13,249 nucleotides of DNA from Ochromonadaceae sp. CCMP2298 (lineage: Eukaryota; Sar; Synurophyceae; Ochromonadales; Ochromonadaceae). Positions 6,914 through 13,249 of this stretch are shown here, in pieces. The notes beneath the pieces were generated by a model, which made no database searches, was not told the origin of the DNA, and saw only the letters and a program-made list of their open reading frames with translations. The stretch spans positions 24,898 to 38,146 of the forward strand of contig MU633571.1 of NCBI GenBank assembly GCA_026770595.1, written 5' to 3'. Position 1 is the first letter of the stretch, and each line of letters begins with the position of its first letter. The translations under genes were made by a program, and so were the position numbers.

Positions 6914-7144
6914 CTAATGCCGTGGTTTGTGTCTTCACAAACCAATTTTATGCTTCTTTATTTGTTTCGGTTTGTGAGATACGCACCGAGGCGAGTGGTA
7001 GGAATGATTTTAATAATACGCTAAATCCCCTCCTTGGAGGGGCAGGGGTGGGTTGTTGCTTTGTCGTGGTATATTTTATTTCGATTCGTGAGACAAGAAC
7101 CGAGGCAATGGAAATAGTTACAATACTAGATAGATTGGCGTAGG
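6914..7144 (+). repeat. Interspersed repeat, copy C
   Basis: This direct copy lies 1357 bases from copy B, with the GH16 gene between them. It has a perfect 9-bp hairpin TGGTTTGTG-TCTT-CACAAACCA (6923-6944), the palindromic CCCCTCC-TT-GGAGGGG core, a second GTGAGA...ACCGAGG half related to an earlier one in the same unit, and the closing ACTAGATAGATTGGCGTAGG. The open frames across it are products of the repeat and are not conserved in copy A. Confidence 0.85.
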
Positions 7145-7319
7145 TCACGAGTTACAAACTCGCACTCAATATCCTTAACCTGTAAACTTTTTTTAGGACG
7201 AGACATCCTTAACTTAACGACATTGATCTCGCACCAGCAGGAGCTTTGCTTATATCTGCTCATCTAAGCTCAAAAAAAAGCCTTGATGTGTTTCTAAAAA
7301 GAACAATCGATTTTTTCCT

Positions 7320-7502
7320 TTAAGAGATGCTAAAGCTATTTCTTTTTGGGCCGACACCCCTCAGCCATATCTGAAACCGTTTTCAATTGCTAGCATAGCT
7401 GTCAGGATCAAAATCAGGGGCAGGGAAAGACGTCATATCAATTCTTGCTGCTTTATTGTCTTTCCATTGAACTTTAGCGATTCCAATTAAATTACGGAAA
7501 AT
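7320..7502 (-). pseudogene. Decayed C-terminal fragment of a phospholipase D-like gene
   Basis: Translated on the minus strand, this stretch carries a motif close to the last 30 residues of the intact PLD-like protein encoded at 9006-10529. The segments PDFDPD and KRFQIWLRGVGPK match PDFNPD and RRFQLWLRGVVPK (residues 480-504 of that protein), with 17 identities in 25 aligned positions and no gaps. A TGA at 7383-7385 falls where the intact gene has a glycine codon (a GGA-type codon would differ by one base). Upstream the frame stays open to a TAA at 7503, but no HKD motif or recognisable body precedes it. It is the tail of a lost paralogue or partial duplication. The match is seen directly; its history is inferred. 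Confidence 0.65.
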
Positions 7503-7531
7503 TTACTCATTTCATCCGCTGAGGATATTAT

Positions 7532-8788
7532 ATGAATAGTGCGAATCGTCGTTTTATTTTTTCTTTGCTAATGCTCTTTTCCACTATCAGTCTTCTGGCT
7601 CAAGTGCCACCAGAATCGGACAAATCTTGGCTAGAGTTGGAGGCTGTGTATTCAGCACTTCCGTGGATCAATGCTAGTGGAGGCTTGAAAACAGGTTTCG
7701 TCTATATGGACAATGCTGATGTTACCGCCAAAATCAATTTTGATCAAGTGTTTAATCTAAAAGACAATCTATCGTTGTTTGTATATGGATTGGGAAATCA
7801 CGGAGGTCAAGCCACTGATTTCATGGGAGATTTTCAGGTAGCAAGTAACATAGAGGCAGTGCCATCATGGCGCTTATTTGAGGTGTGGATTCAACATAAT
7901 TTTTTCGATGATCGTATATCTATTCTTGCTGGACTTTATGATTTAAACTCCGAGTTTGACGTACTCAGACCAGGTACGCTATTCATCAATAGTTCTTTTG
8001 GGATAGGAGCGGAGTATGCTCAAAGTGGCCAGAATGGTCCGTCTATTTTCCCTATCTCTTCTTTGGGTATCCGTCTGGCTTCTTTCGTGGGTAACAGAAC
8101 ACGAGTTCGATTGGCCATTTTGGATGGAGTTTCTGGTGATCCTAGCAATCTGGAGAGTAATAAAATAGCTATTTCATCTTCAGATGGAGCGCTAATAGTA
8201 GGTGAAATTTCTGTTTACACAAACAAAGATTTCAATGAGGATCAGCAAAATGTAGAGCGCTCCTATGTGGCAAGGAGGAAAAAGGTAGGGAGAGAACATG
8301 ATGTATACATGAAAGACAAGATCAACATCGGAGGTTGGTATTATACATCCGAGTTTGAAATGATAGATGAGTCGCCTGAACAGGATCGAGGAAATTTTGG
8401 TGCATATATAGGAGTTCAGAAATATGTCTCATTAAATGAAAAAGAGGATTATATCGCCTTCTTTGCACGATTAGGTTTTGCCAATAGTAGATTCAATAGG
8501 TATGGTTCAGCCTTATCTGGTGGTTTTGTCATGAGCAATCCTATCTCAAAATTGGATGATAGTTTCGGTCTCGCTTTTTCATCTGGGTTTAATGGAAACG
8601 AGTTTCAGGAATTCCAAAAGAGCAATGAGACAACAGAATCGGTCATAGAATTCACTTACTCACTTCCTGTAAAACCATGGTTGATGCTACAGCCAGATGT
8701 GCAATATGTGATTAACCCATCTACACAAGAACAGCTTTCCAATCCATTATCTTTTGCACTGATGGTACAGTTGTCATTTCAGTATTAG
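7532..8788 (+). CDS. OprB-type carbohydrate-selective porin
   Basis: This 418-residue outer-membrane beta-barrel is expected to let sugars diffuse into the periplasm. It begins with a signal peptide (basic NRR, then a hydrophobic FSLLMLFSTISLLA) with likely cleavage before Gln24. The mature protein consists of alternating amphipathic strands and ends in the aromatic QLSFQY expected of an outer-membrane protein recognised by the BAM machinery. Family-typical segments of OprB (PF04966) include the stretch around SSFGIGAEYAQSGQNGPSIF and the following LGIRLA strand. Length is normal for OprB. It stands alone on the plus strand, its start about 30 bases beyond the decayed PLD fragment, and faces the convergent PLD gene. 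The nearby GH16 enzyme would make beta-glucan oligosaccharides, so a joint role is possible but not shown. OprB is a good call; the substrate is unknown. Confidence 0.82.
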   Translation: MNSANRRFIFSLLMLFSTISLLAQVPPESDKSWLELEAVYSALPWINASGGLKTGFVYMDNADVTAKINFDQVFNLKDNLSLFVYGLGNHGGQATDFMGDFQVASNIEAVPSWRLFEVWIQHNFFDDRISILAGLYDLNSEFDVLRPGTLFINSSFGIGAEYAQSGQNGPSIFPISSLGIRLASFVGNRTRVRLAILDGVSGDPSNLESNKIAISSSDGALIVGEISVYTNKDFNEDQQNVERSYVARRKKVGREHDVYMKDKINIGGWYYTSEFEMIDESPEQDRGNFGAYIGVQKYVSLNEKEDYIAFFARLGFANSRFNRYGSALSGGFVMSNPISKLDDSFGLAFSSGFNGNEFQEFQKSNETTESVIEFTYSLPVKPWLMLQPDVQYVINPSTQEQLSNPLSFALMVQLSFQY

Positions 8789-8821
8789 ATTAAGAAAGTT
8801 AATAATACTGTTTCAAGTTCA

Positions 8822-8837
8822 AGCGAATGATTTCGCT
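8822..8837 (+). terminator. Hairpin downstream of the porin gene
   Basis: AGCGAA-TGAT-TTCGCT is a perfect 6-bp stem with a 4-base loop, 34 bases after the porin stop codon. No T-run follows, so it may be an attenuating or mRNA-end-protecting hairpin rather than a true intrinsic terminator. Confidence 0.35.
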
Positions 8838-8887
8838 ATTGGGGGAAAGATTCTGAAATGAATTAAGAATGACACAGACATATAATG

Positions 8888-8905
8888 ACTAGTCTTTTTA
8901 CTAGT
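8888..8905. terminator. Candidate terminator between convergent porin and PLD genes
   Basis: ACTAGT-CTTTTT-ACTAGT is a perfect 6-bp inverted repeat with a six-base loop in the gap between convergent genes. ACTAGT is itself palindromic, so the pair can also be read as a direct repeat or a two-site operator. It sits directly before the element at 8908-8952. Confidence 0.35.
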
Positions 8906-8907
8906 TC

Positions 8908-8952
8908 GTCACCCAGAACTCCTGCCAGACGCAGGCTGGTGTTTCAGGGTCT
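8908..8952. repeat. Nested inverted intergenic element, CACCCAGAAC...GTTTCAGGGTCT
   Basis: An inner stem CCTGC-CAGAC-GCAGG (8921-8935) is enclosed by imperfectly paired outer arms ACCCAGAAC and GTTTCAGGGT. The outer arms resemble the CACCCTGAAC...GTTTCAGGGTCT dispersed repeat that I associate with Bacteroidota intergenic regions, here apparently split by the CCTGCCAGACGCAGG insert. Family identity is from memory. As an RNA it could help end transcription from both sides. Confidence 0.45.
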
Positions 8953-9005
8953 TATCTTTCACAATCATTTTGCTGATGAAAAGAGATCAAAAGAATAAGT
9001 AATTT

Positions 9006-10529
9006 TTACAAAATAGACTTTGGAACAACACCTCTCAGCCATAGCTGGAATCGTCTTCCAGTGCTTGCATTACCGTCTGGATTAAAATCGGGGGTAGTTT
9101 GCCATGCGTTTTCTTCCTGGAATTCCTCAAGCATGGTGTTGTGCAAATTGGTAGCTATTGTTAAATCTTGAATAACCGCAATACATTCGGTATTGAGGTT
9201 GGCACTCCGTGGATCCAAATTGAACGTTCCGATCACTGCTATTTTCTTATCCACCACCATCGACTTGGCATGAAGACCAAAGATGGGACTGAAGTTGACT
9301 TCTTTCTGTAAAGCCCCGGTCATCACTTGATATCGAATGGCTGCATCGGGTTTGAACTCATAAATTTGAACACCAATCTCTAATAGGGTTTCACGCTCCC
9401 TTGTATACCCACTAAACGCTTCTAGATTATCCGTGGACAAAAGACTATTTGTGAGGATTTTGATTTCAACGCCTCGTTCAACAGCCTGCTGAAAAAGCTG
9501 CTGACTAAGCTCGGTAGTCACCAAATAGGGCGTTTGAATGAGGACCGACTCTTTTGCTCCAGCGATCAGATCAATCAATGCGTCTGTGCTTTGACCCCCA
9601 CCTCCAAGTCCATCAGATCTATCATTTTTACCAGGCAGATCAGATATAAAAGAAACGTCATCTACCCAAGCTATTTTGTTGGTCGAATCCAATTGCTGAT
9701 AAAGAATCGGTACATTTTCGATGTTTTCTCGAACCTCAGGCCAAAAATTAGCTGGATTACATGCATACTGATGAAGGTATTCAAACTTCACCTCCACATT
9801 CATTGCTTCCTCACTTACATTGATAAGCTCCTCTATTGGTACACTCAAATCACTTTCCCAAAAAAGAGAGAAGGAATTGGTGACATCATCAACCACTTCT
9901 CCCATGAGCATGACATCCCTGTCGCGGAAATTATATTCATGATCATAATCAAAATATTCATCAGCAATGTTGCGACCTCCAGTAATGATCACCTTACCAT
10001 CTACATTGAAGGTTTTGTTATGCATTCGTTGATTGAATCCGCGAAAGTCCATCGCCAAATTTTTCAGTTTACCTGACAAGTTCTTTCCAATATTGGCAGT
10101 AGGATTGTAGATTTTGATTTCCAAATTAGGATGGGAGTTGAGAGCCAAAAGCTCATCCGCATCCGCATCTACCATGATATCGTCTACTAGCATACGCACT
10201 TTCACTCCTCTTTCGGCAGCTCGCAATAAATAGTCAATGGCGATTAGCCCCACATTGTCCCCGGAAAAAATGAAGTACTGAATGTCGATGCTTTCCTGTG
10301 CTGCTTCACTCAACCAAGCCCTGAATATCATGGAAATGTCTCCTTCTTCCAGTACCAAAACCCCTGTTTTGGTGGTATCGAGTGTTGAGAAATCCGTGAG
10401 GTCATTCAAGGTTTTGACGCTTCTTTCCGACTGCTGTGCACAGTAATCTTCCGTTATGGATTCGTACTGGCGTGTTTCCGAAGAGCAAGCGATAGTGAAG
10501 ACAAGCAGTAATAGAAAAGAGTACTTCAT
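9006..10529 (-). CDS. Phospholipase D-superfamily lipoprotein (cardiolipin synthase-like)
   Basis: This 507-residue protein starts with a lipoprotein signal (hydrophobic FLLLLVFTIA, lipobox Cys15), so it is probably lipid-anchored on the periplasmic side. It has both HKD motifs of the phospholipase D family: HNKTFNVD (His170, Lys172, Asp177) followed by GGRNIADEYF, and HAKSMVVD (His420, Lys422, Asp427) followed by GTFNLDPRS. Two intact HKD motifs suggest an active phosphatidyl transferase or phospholipase, as in cardiolipin synthase ClsC/YmdC-type proteins, which it resembles in overall length. ClsC-like enzymes use phosphatidylglycerol and phosphatidylethanolamine. The C-terminal motif QLWLRGVVPK is also found in the decayed fragment at 7320-7502. 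Its ATG immediately follows the TAG stop of the upstream YiaA-like gene with no spacing, so the two are probably cotranscribed. The substrate is not determined. Confidence 0.88.
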   Translation of the reverse strand: MKYSFLLLLVFTIACSSETRQYESITEDYCAQQSERSVKTLNDLTDFSTLDTTKTGVLVLEEGDISMIFRAWLSEAAQESIDIQYFIFSGDNVGLIAIDYLLRAAERGVKVRMLVDDIMVDADADELLALNSHPNLEIKIYNPTANIGKNLSGKLKNLAMDFRGFNQRMHNKTFNVDGKVIITGGRNIADEYFDYDHEYNFRDRDVMLMGEVVDDVTNSFSLFWESDLSVPIEELINVSEEAMNVEVKFEYLHQYACNPANFWPEVRENIENVPILYQQLDSTNKIAWVDDVSFISDLPGKNDRSDGLGGGGQSTDALIDLIAGAKESVLIQTPYLVTTELSQQLFQQAVERGVEIKILTNSLLSTDNLEAFSGYTRERETLLEIGVQIYEFKPDAAIRYQVMTGALQKEVNFSPIFGLHAKSMVVDKKIAVIGTFNLDPRSANLNTECIAVIQDLTIATNLHNTMLEEFQEENAWQTTPDFNPDGNASTGRRFQLWLRGVVPKSIL

Positions 10530-10931
10530 CTATTCTTTTTCCTTGAAAGCTAATTGATTATCGCGAGTATTTTTCTGTACAGCGATGGCGCCATAGGTGG
10601 CAAGCAGAAAAGCAAAAGCATAGAATCCTTTTTCACTTGGCAGAAGTTCCGCATTCCAAAGACCAACGATGAGGAGAAGAATAGATAAGAGCGTAGAGAA
10701 CCAACTTAGTCCATAATAGATATCTGTCACAGGTACTCCTTCCAATCTATCTCGAACCGCTTTTTGTACAGAGATCACGGAGAATAGTCCGTACATTAAC
10801 ACCGTGAAGTAATAGCCTTTTTCATTGAGTAACATTTCTGCTCTGAATAGCCCGATAAGAAATCCGACGATCCCAGTGCCCATAGCAATCCATGATGCTG
10901 CCACAAAGGCGCTTGAGGTTTTTTGATTCAT
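10530..10931 (-). CDS. YiaA/YiaB-type inner-membrane protein
   Basis: This 133-residue membrane protein has four hydrophobic helices arranged as two similar halves: [20 protein letters not shown]...NEKGYY...SVQKAVRD and [20 protein letters not shown]...SEKGFY...AVQKNTRD. Each half is one YiaA/YiaB two-helix unit (PF05360), with the W/F-x-A-E, EKG(Y/F)Y and VQK..RD signatures repeated. I chose the ATG at 10931, which gives MNQKTSSAF; an upstream in-frame ATG at 10973 would add a poorly fitting [14 protein letters not shown] tail. The stop codon TAG directly touches the PLD start, so the pair is probably an operon. The E. coli relatives are inner-membrane proteins of unclear function. The family call is good; the role and any tie to lipid metabolism are unknown. 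Confidence 0.8.
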   Translation of the reverse strand: MNQKTSSAFVAASWIAMGTGIVGFLIGLFRAEMLLNEKGYYFTVLMYGLFSVISVQKAVRDRLEGVPVTDIYYGLSWFSTLLSILLLIVGLWNAELLPSEKGFYAFAFLLATYGAIAVQKNTRDNQLAFKEKE

Positions 10932-10975
10932 AATACGTTTACAATTAATTATTAAATCGATTTTAAAACTCAAAA

Positions 10976-11003
10976 AAATCTTAATCCCTTTTCATGTGGT
11001 CAA
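10976..11003 (-). promoter_or_regulatory. Weak candidate promoter for the YiaA-PLD pair
   Basis: On the minus strand a TTG (11003-11001) is followed after exactly 17 bases by TAAGATTT (10983-10976), an imperfect match to TAnnTTTG. The spacing fits the Bacteroidota -33/-7 architecture, and the site lies 45 bases upstream of the chosen ATG. Evidence is limited to this resemblance. Confidence 0.25.
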
Positions 11004-11014
11004 GAAATTCCTGT

Positions 11015-11040
11015 CCTAGAACGGGGGAGGAGTTCCAAGG
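11015..11040 (-). terminator. Possible hairpin after the hybrid kinase gene
   Basis: CCTAGAAC and GTTCCAAGG pair imperfectly (one bulge or mismatch) around a nine-base purine-rich loop GGGGGAGGA. It lies about 100 bases beyond the stop of the hybrid kinase and before the YiaA promoter region, where a terminator would be expected, but there is no clear T-run. Confidence 0.25.
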
Positions 11041-11143
11041 TTTTAAAAGTGGGGTTTAGGGGCTTGATGAGATCATTTTAGCATATAATATATCAGAGCT
11101 TTAGCATCTAATTTGAAAGGATGTTGCATTACGAACTACATCT

Positions 11144-13249
11144 TTACTCTGCATAAGGTTTTCCAAATCTATCTTCGAACTGCTTTTTGAAATTGGTGAC
11201 GTTACGCATTCCAATGCTTCTTCCTGCTTCAGACGCAGACATTTTAGTGCCGCTTTTCAGCAACGTATCTAAAAATTGCCAGCGGGTTTCTTTGATCAAT
11301 TCAAGAGGCGTGAGGTTAAATATTTTTTTGATCAGACGGAAGACTTTTCTTTCACTCGCTGCGAGCACTTCACAAAAGTCCATTACTGAAAGATTCGAAT
11401 CATCTATATGTTCCAAAATGAGTTGCTTCACCTTCTCACTAATGATATGTTCCACTCCACTTTTTACATTGCTAGGATCAAAGAGATGAAGCACGCTGTT
11501 ATTGGATGCCGCCTTACTCAGTAGATTTTGTAACCTTAGTTTTATCTCAGAAGGAGTAAACGGCTTGGCAATGATCTCTTCAGCACCTAGCTTCAGTATT
11601 TCTAATTTATCTTCTTCATTGGTTCTGGCACTGACGATGAGAACTGGGATGTGAGCGTAATTTTCCTCTGCTTTCAATTGCTTTAGCAATTCAAATCCGT
11701 CTATGTAAGGCATCATTAAATCAGATATAATGATGTCCACCTTCTCAGATTTGAGAATGGTCAGAGCTTCTTCGCCATTCTTCGCCTGAAGGGTGTGATA
11801 CTCTTTGTTGAGGAGATTGTCGATGTAGCGTCTTATTTCTCGATGATCTTCTACGATCAGTACAGTCTTTTCTTTTATAGGGTTGGTGTTTGCAGTTTCT
11901 TTCTCTTCCTCTGGTTGAGCTTCCATCAGAGGAGCATAAATTGGCTCATAGTATTCATCCACCACAAAACCTGTCGTGGCTTCTTCATCGCAATAGTTTA
12001 AGCTTATTTTGAAAGTCGTTCCTTCATCTTCATTACTCACAGCGCTGATGTTGGATTGATGCAAATCAGCAATTTCTTTACAAAGTGCCAGCCCAATCCC
12101 AAATCCTACATTTTCTCCCAACACTTGAGAAGGGACTTGATAATAGCGATCAAAAACATGATTGATCTGGTCTGCAGGAATTCCAATTCCAGTGTCTACT
12201 ACTTCAATGAGTATTTTCTTAGGATCACTTTCATAATCATTCAGTTGAACGGTTATATTCCCATACTCTGGAGTGTGCTTTACCGCATTAGAGAGGAGGT
12301 TGTAGATGATCTTTTCAAACTGATGAGGATCTATCTTTACGATCTTATCTTCTTCAATGTGCGATTCAAATTTCAGAACGATTTTCTTGAAGTACGCCGC
12401 ACTACTAAACATTTTGACTAGCAAATTGATGTAAGGAACAATTTTTACAAGTTGCAGTTTGAGCTGAAGCTTGCCTTCTTGCAGTCTGGACAAATCCCTG
12501 ATCTCATCTGTCATAAAGAGGAGTTTCTTTCCATTGCGATAGCCTGATTCCAACAGTTCTTTTCCAGAGAAACTAAGCTCTTTCTCCTCATCCAATACCT
12601 GATCCATACTTCCTAATATCAGCGTAAGCGGGCTCCTCAAATCATGAGAAATATTGGCGAAGAAATTCGATTTACTGATGTCAAGTGCCTGTAGTTTTTG
12701 CGCTTGTATTTCTACTTGATTTTTCTGTTCTTCAATGATCTTGTTTTTATTTTGAATTAACGTATATCGGCGATACAGAATCAAAAGCAACACTGTGATA
12801 ATGAGACCACTGGCAATGGCAATCAATAGGATAATAAACTGTTTCTCTTGTTTTGCTTGCTGAATACTTAACTCATTCTCAAAGGCTTTTTCGTTAATTA
12901 TTTTCTCCTTTTCAAACTCATATTGAGCTTCCACCCTCGCCAATTCTTTTGTATTGGCTTCATTGAAAATACTATCCGATAATTGCCCAAGCATTACCTG
13001 ACTTTTAAAAGCTTCTTCAAAATTCCCCAATGCTTCGTAAATGCGAACCAAAAGAGATGTTCCATAGCGTTCATTTGTTAGATTTCGTATTTCTTTCGTA
13101 AGTGAAACCCCCTCTTTTACGATGGAAAGAGCACTTTGAAGTTTGTTTTGCTCTATTAGAATTTCACCTTTTTGAAGAAGACTAGTAGCTTCTTTTACCT
13201 GCAATCCGAGAGCTTGGCTTATAGCTAATGATTTATCGATATAGTTCAA
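11144..13249 (-). CDS. Hybrid histidine kinase / receiver / AraC-type HTH regulator (5' end outside window)
   Basis: The visible 701 residues are the C-terminal part of a one-protein two-component system. In order: TPR-like helices (about 1-110) that probably sense a ligand or partner in the periplasm; a transmembrane helix (about 137-160); a coiled-coil linker; HisKA with phospho-acceptor His202 in FFANISHDLRSPLT; HATPase with the N box NLLSNAVKHT (about 317-326), VDTGIGIP and FGIGLALCKE; a linker; a receiver with Asp510 in IISDLMMP and Lys562 in AKPF; and an AraC-family HTH domain (about 605-701, ASERKVFRLIKKIFNLTPLE then GMRNVTNFKKQFEDRFGKP). All phosphotransfer residues are present, so it should be functional and act on DNA directly. 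The frame runs to the window edge, so the TTG there is not its start. It could govern nearby genes, but its targets cannot be inferred. The next genes downstream, YiaA and PLD, are on the same strand after a 170-base gap. Confidence 0.93.
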   Translation of the reverse strand: MNYIDKSLAISQALGLQVKEATSLLQKGEILIEQNKLQSALSIVKEGVSLTKEIRNLTNERYGTSLLVRIYEALGNFEEAFKSQVMLGQLSDSIFNEANTKELARVEAQYEFEKEKIINEKAFENELSIQQAKQEKQFIILLIAIASGLIITVLLLILYRRYTLIQNKNKIIEEQKNQVEIQAQKLQALDISKSNFFANISHDLRSPLTLILGSMDQVLDEEKELSFSGKELLESGYRNGKKLLFMTDEIRDLSRLQEGKLQLKLQLVKIVPYINLLVKMFSSAAYFKKIVLKFESHIEEDKIVKIDPHQFEKIIYNLLSNAVKHTPEYGNITVQLNDYESDPKKILIEVVDTGIGIPADQINHVFDRYYQVPSQVLGENVGFGIGLALCKEIADLHQSNISAVSNEDEGTTFKISLNYCDEEATTGFVVDEYYEPIYAPLMEAQPEEEKETANTNPIKEKTVLIVEDHREIRRYIDNLLNKEYHTLQAKNGEEALTILKSEKVDIIISDLMMPYIDGFELLKQLKAEENYAHIPVLIVSARTNEEDKLEILKLGAEEIIAKPFTPSEIKLRLQNLLSKAASNNSVLHLFDPSNVKSGVEHIISEKVKQLILEHIDDSNLSVMDFCEVLAASERKVFRLIKKIFNLTPLELIKETRWQFLDTLLKSGTKMSASEAGRSIGMRNVTNFKKQFEDRFGKPYAE

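Larger units (their letters stand above)
6692..7531. other. Gene-poor interval between GH16 and porin genes
   Basis: These 840 bases lie between divergent genes and hold no intact gene that I can support. They contain a pair of overlapping short frames that may be gene remnants (6738-6913), repeat copy C (6914-7144), a 6-bp hairpin CGAGTT-ACA-AACTCG (7148-7162) just beyond it, a plain AT-rich stretch (7163-7319), and the decayed end of a phospholipase D-like gene (7320-7502). Promoters for the GH16 and porin genes must lie here, but I cannot place either with confidence. Confidence 0.7.

Noticed and set aside
5090-7144. Direct repeats considered as a CRISPR array
   Set aside because: The units are about 170-230 bases long, irregularly spaced and partly degenerate, with no regular spacers and no cas gene.
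7205-7320. Plus-strand peptide around LAPAGALLISAHLSSKKSL ending at a TAA
   Set aside because: Only about 35 codons are open with no start or family resemblance, which is within chance for an AT-rich gap.
9534-10076. 180-residue open frame opposite the PLD gene
   Set aside because: It lies wholly inside the PLD gene on the other strand, has no recognisable domain, and PLD has two catalytic HKD motifs in its own frame.
11041-11143. G-rich stretch GTGGGGTTTAGGGG as a further copy of the interspersed repeat
   Set aside because: It shares only G-runs with the repeat core, without the hairpin or the end motif.

Overview
The window is AT-rich and looks like chromosomal DNA of a Bacteroidota bacterium, probably a marine Cytophagales-type gliding or particle-associated organism. 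The inference rests on a hybrid TPR / histidine kinase / receiver / HTH regulator typical of that phylum, poor Shine-Dalgarno sequences, a GH16 beta-glucanase, and intergenic repeats of a kind I associate with Bacteroidota (CCCCTCC..GGAGGGG and CCCTTCGACAGGCTCAGGG). No rRNA, tRNA, CRISPR array, phage gene or transposase gene is visible.

Layout. (1) 112-2620, plus strand: three overlapping genes encoding a stand-alone receiver protein with Glu at the phospho-acceptor site, a membrane-anchored HEAT-like helical protein, and a processive family 2 glycosyltransferase. They look like one translationally coupled module for making or exporting an exopolysaccharide. (2) 2730-4969, minus strand: a MoxR-type AAA+ ATPase followed, with a 1-base overlap, by a CoxE-like VWA protein whose metal-binding motif is interrupted. 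(3) 4970-7531: a repeat-rich, gene-poor island of about 2.5 kb with one intact gene, a membrane-anchored GH16 glucanase (minus). It holds at least three direct copies of a roughly 170-230 bp interspersed repeat, two of them flanking the GH16 gene, plus a 78-bp concentric dyad, short gene-like fragments and the broken tail of a phospholipase D-like gene. (4) 7532-8788, plus: an OprB-type carbohydrate porin. (5) 9006-10931, minus: a YiaA/YiaB-type membrane protein abutting a phospholipase D / cardiolipin-synthase-like lipoprotein. (6) 11144 to the right edge, minus: a 5'-truncated hybrid sensor kinase with HTH output.

How the genes may work together. The strongest functional units are the receiver-HEAT-glycosyltransferase trio, the MoxR-VWA chaperone pair and the YiaA-PLD pair; their overlaps or abutments are seen directly. 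A GH16 enzyme and a carbohydrate porin are near neighbours, which fits beta-glucan use, but they lie on opposite strands and are separated by repeats, so a shared pathway is inference only. No wholly new defence or mobile system is evident. The most unusual features are the receiver with Glu in place of Asp, the interrupted MIDAS of the VWA protein, the repeat island around GH16 and the decayed PLD copy.
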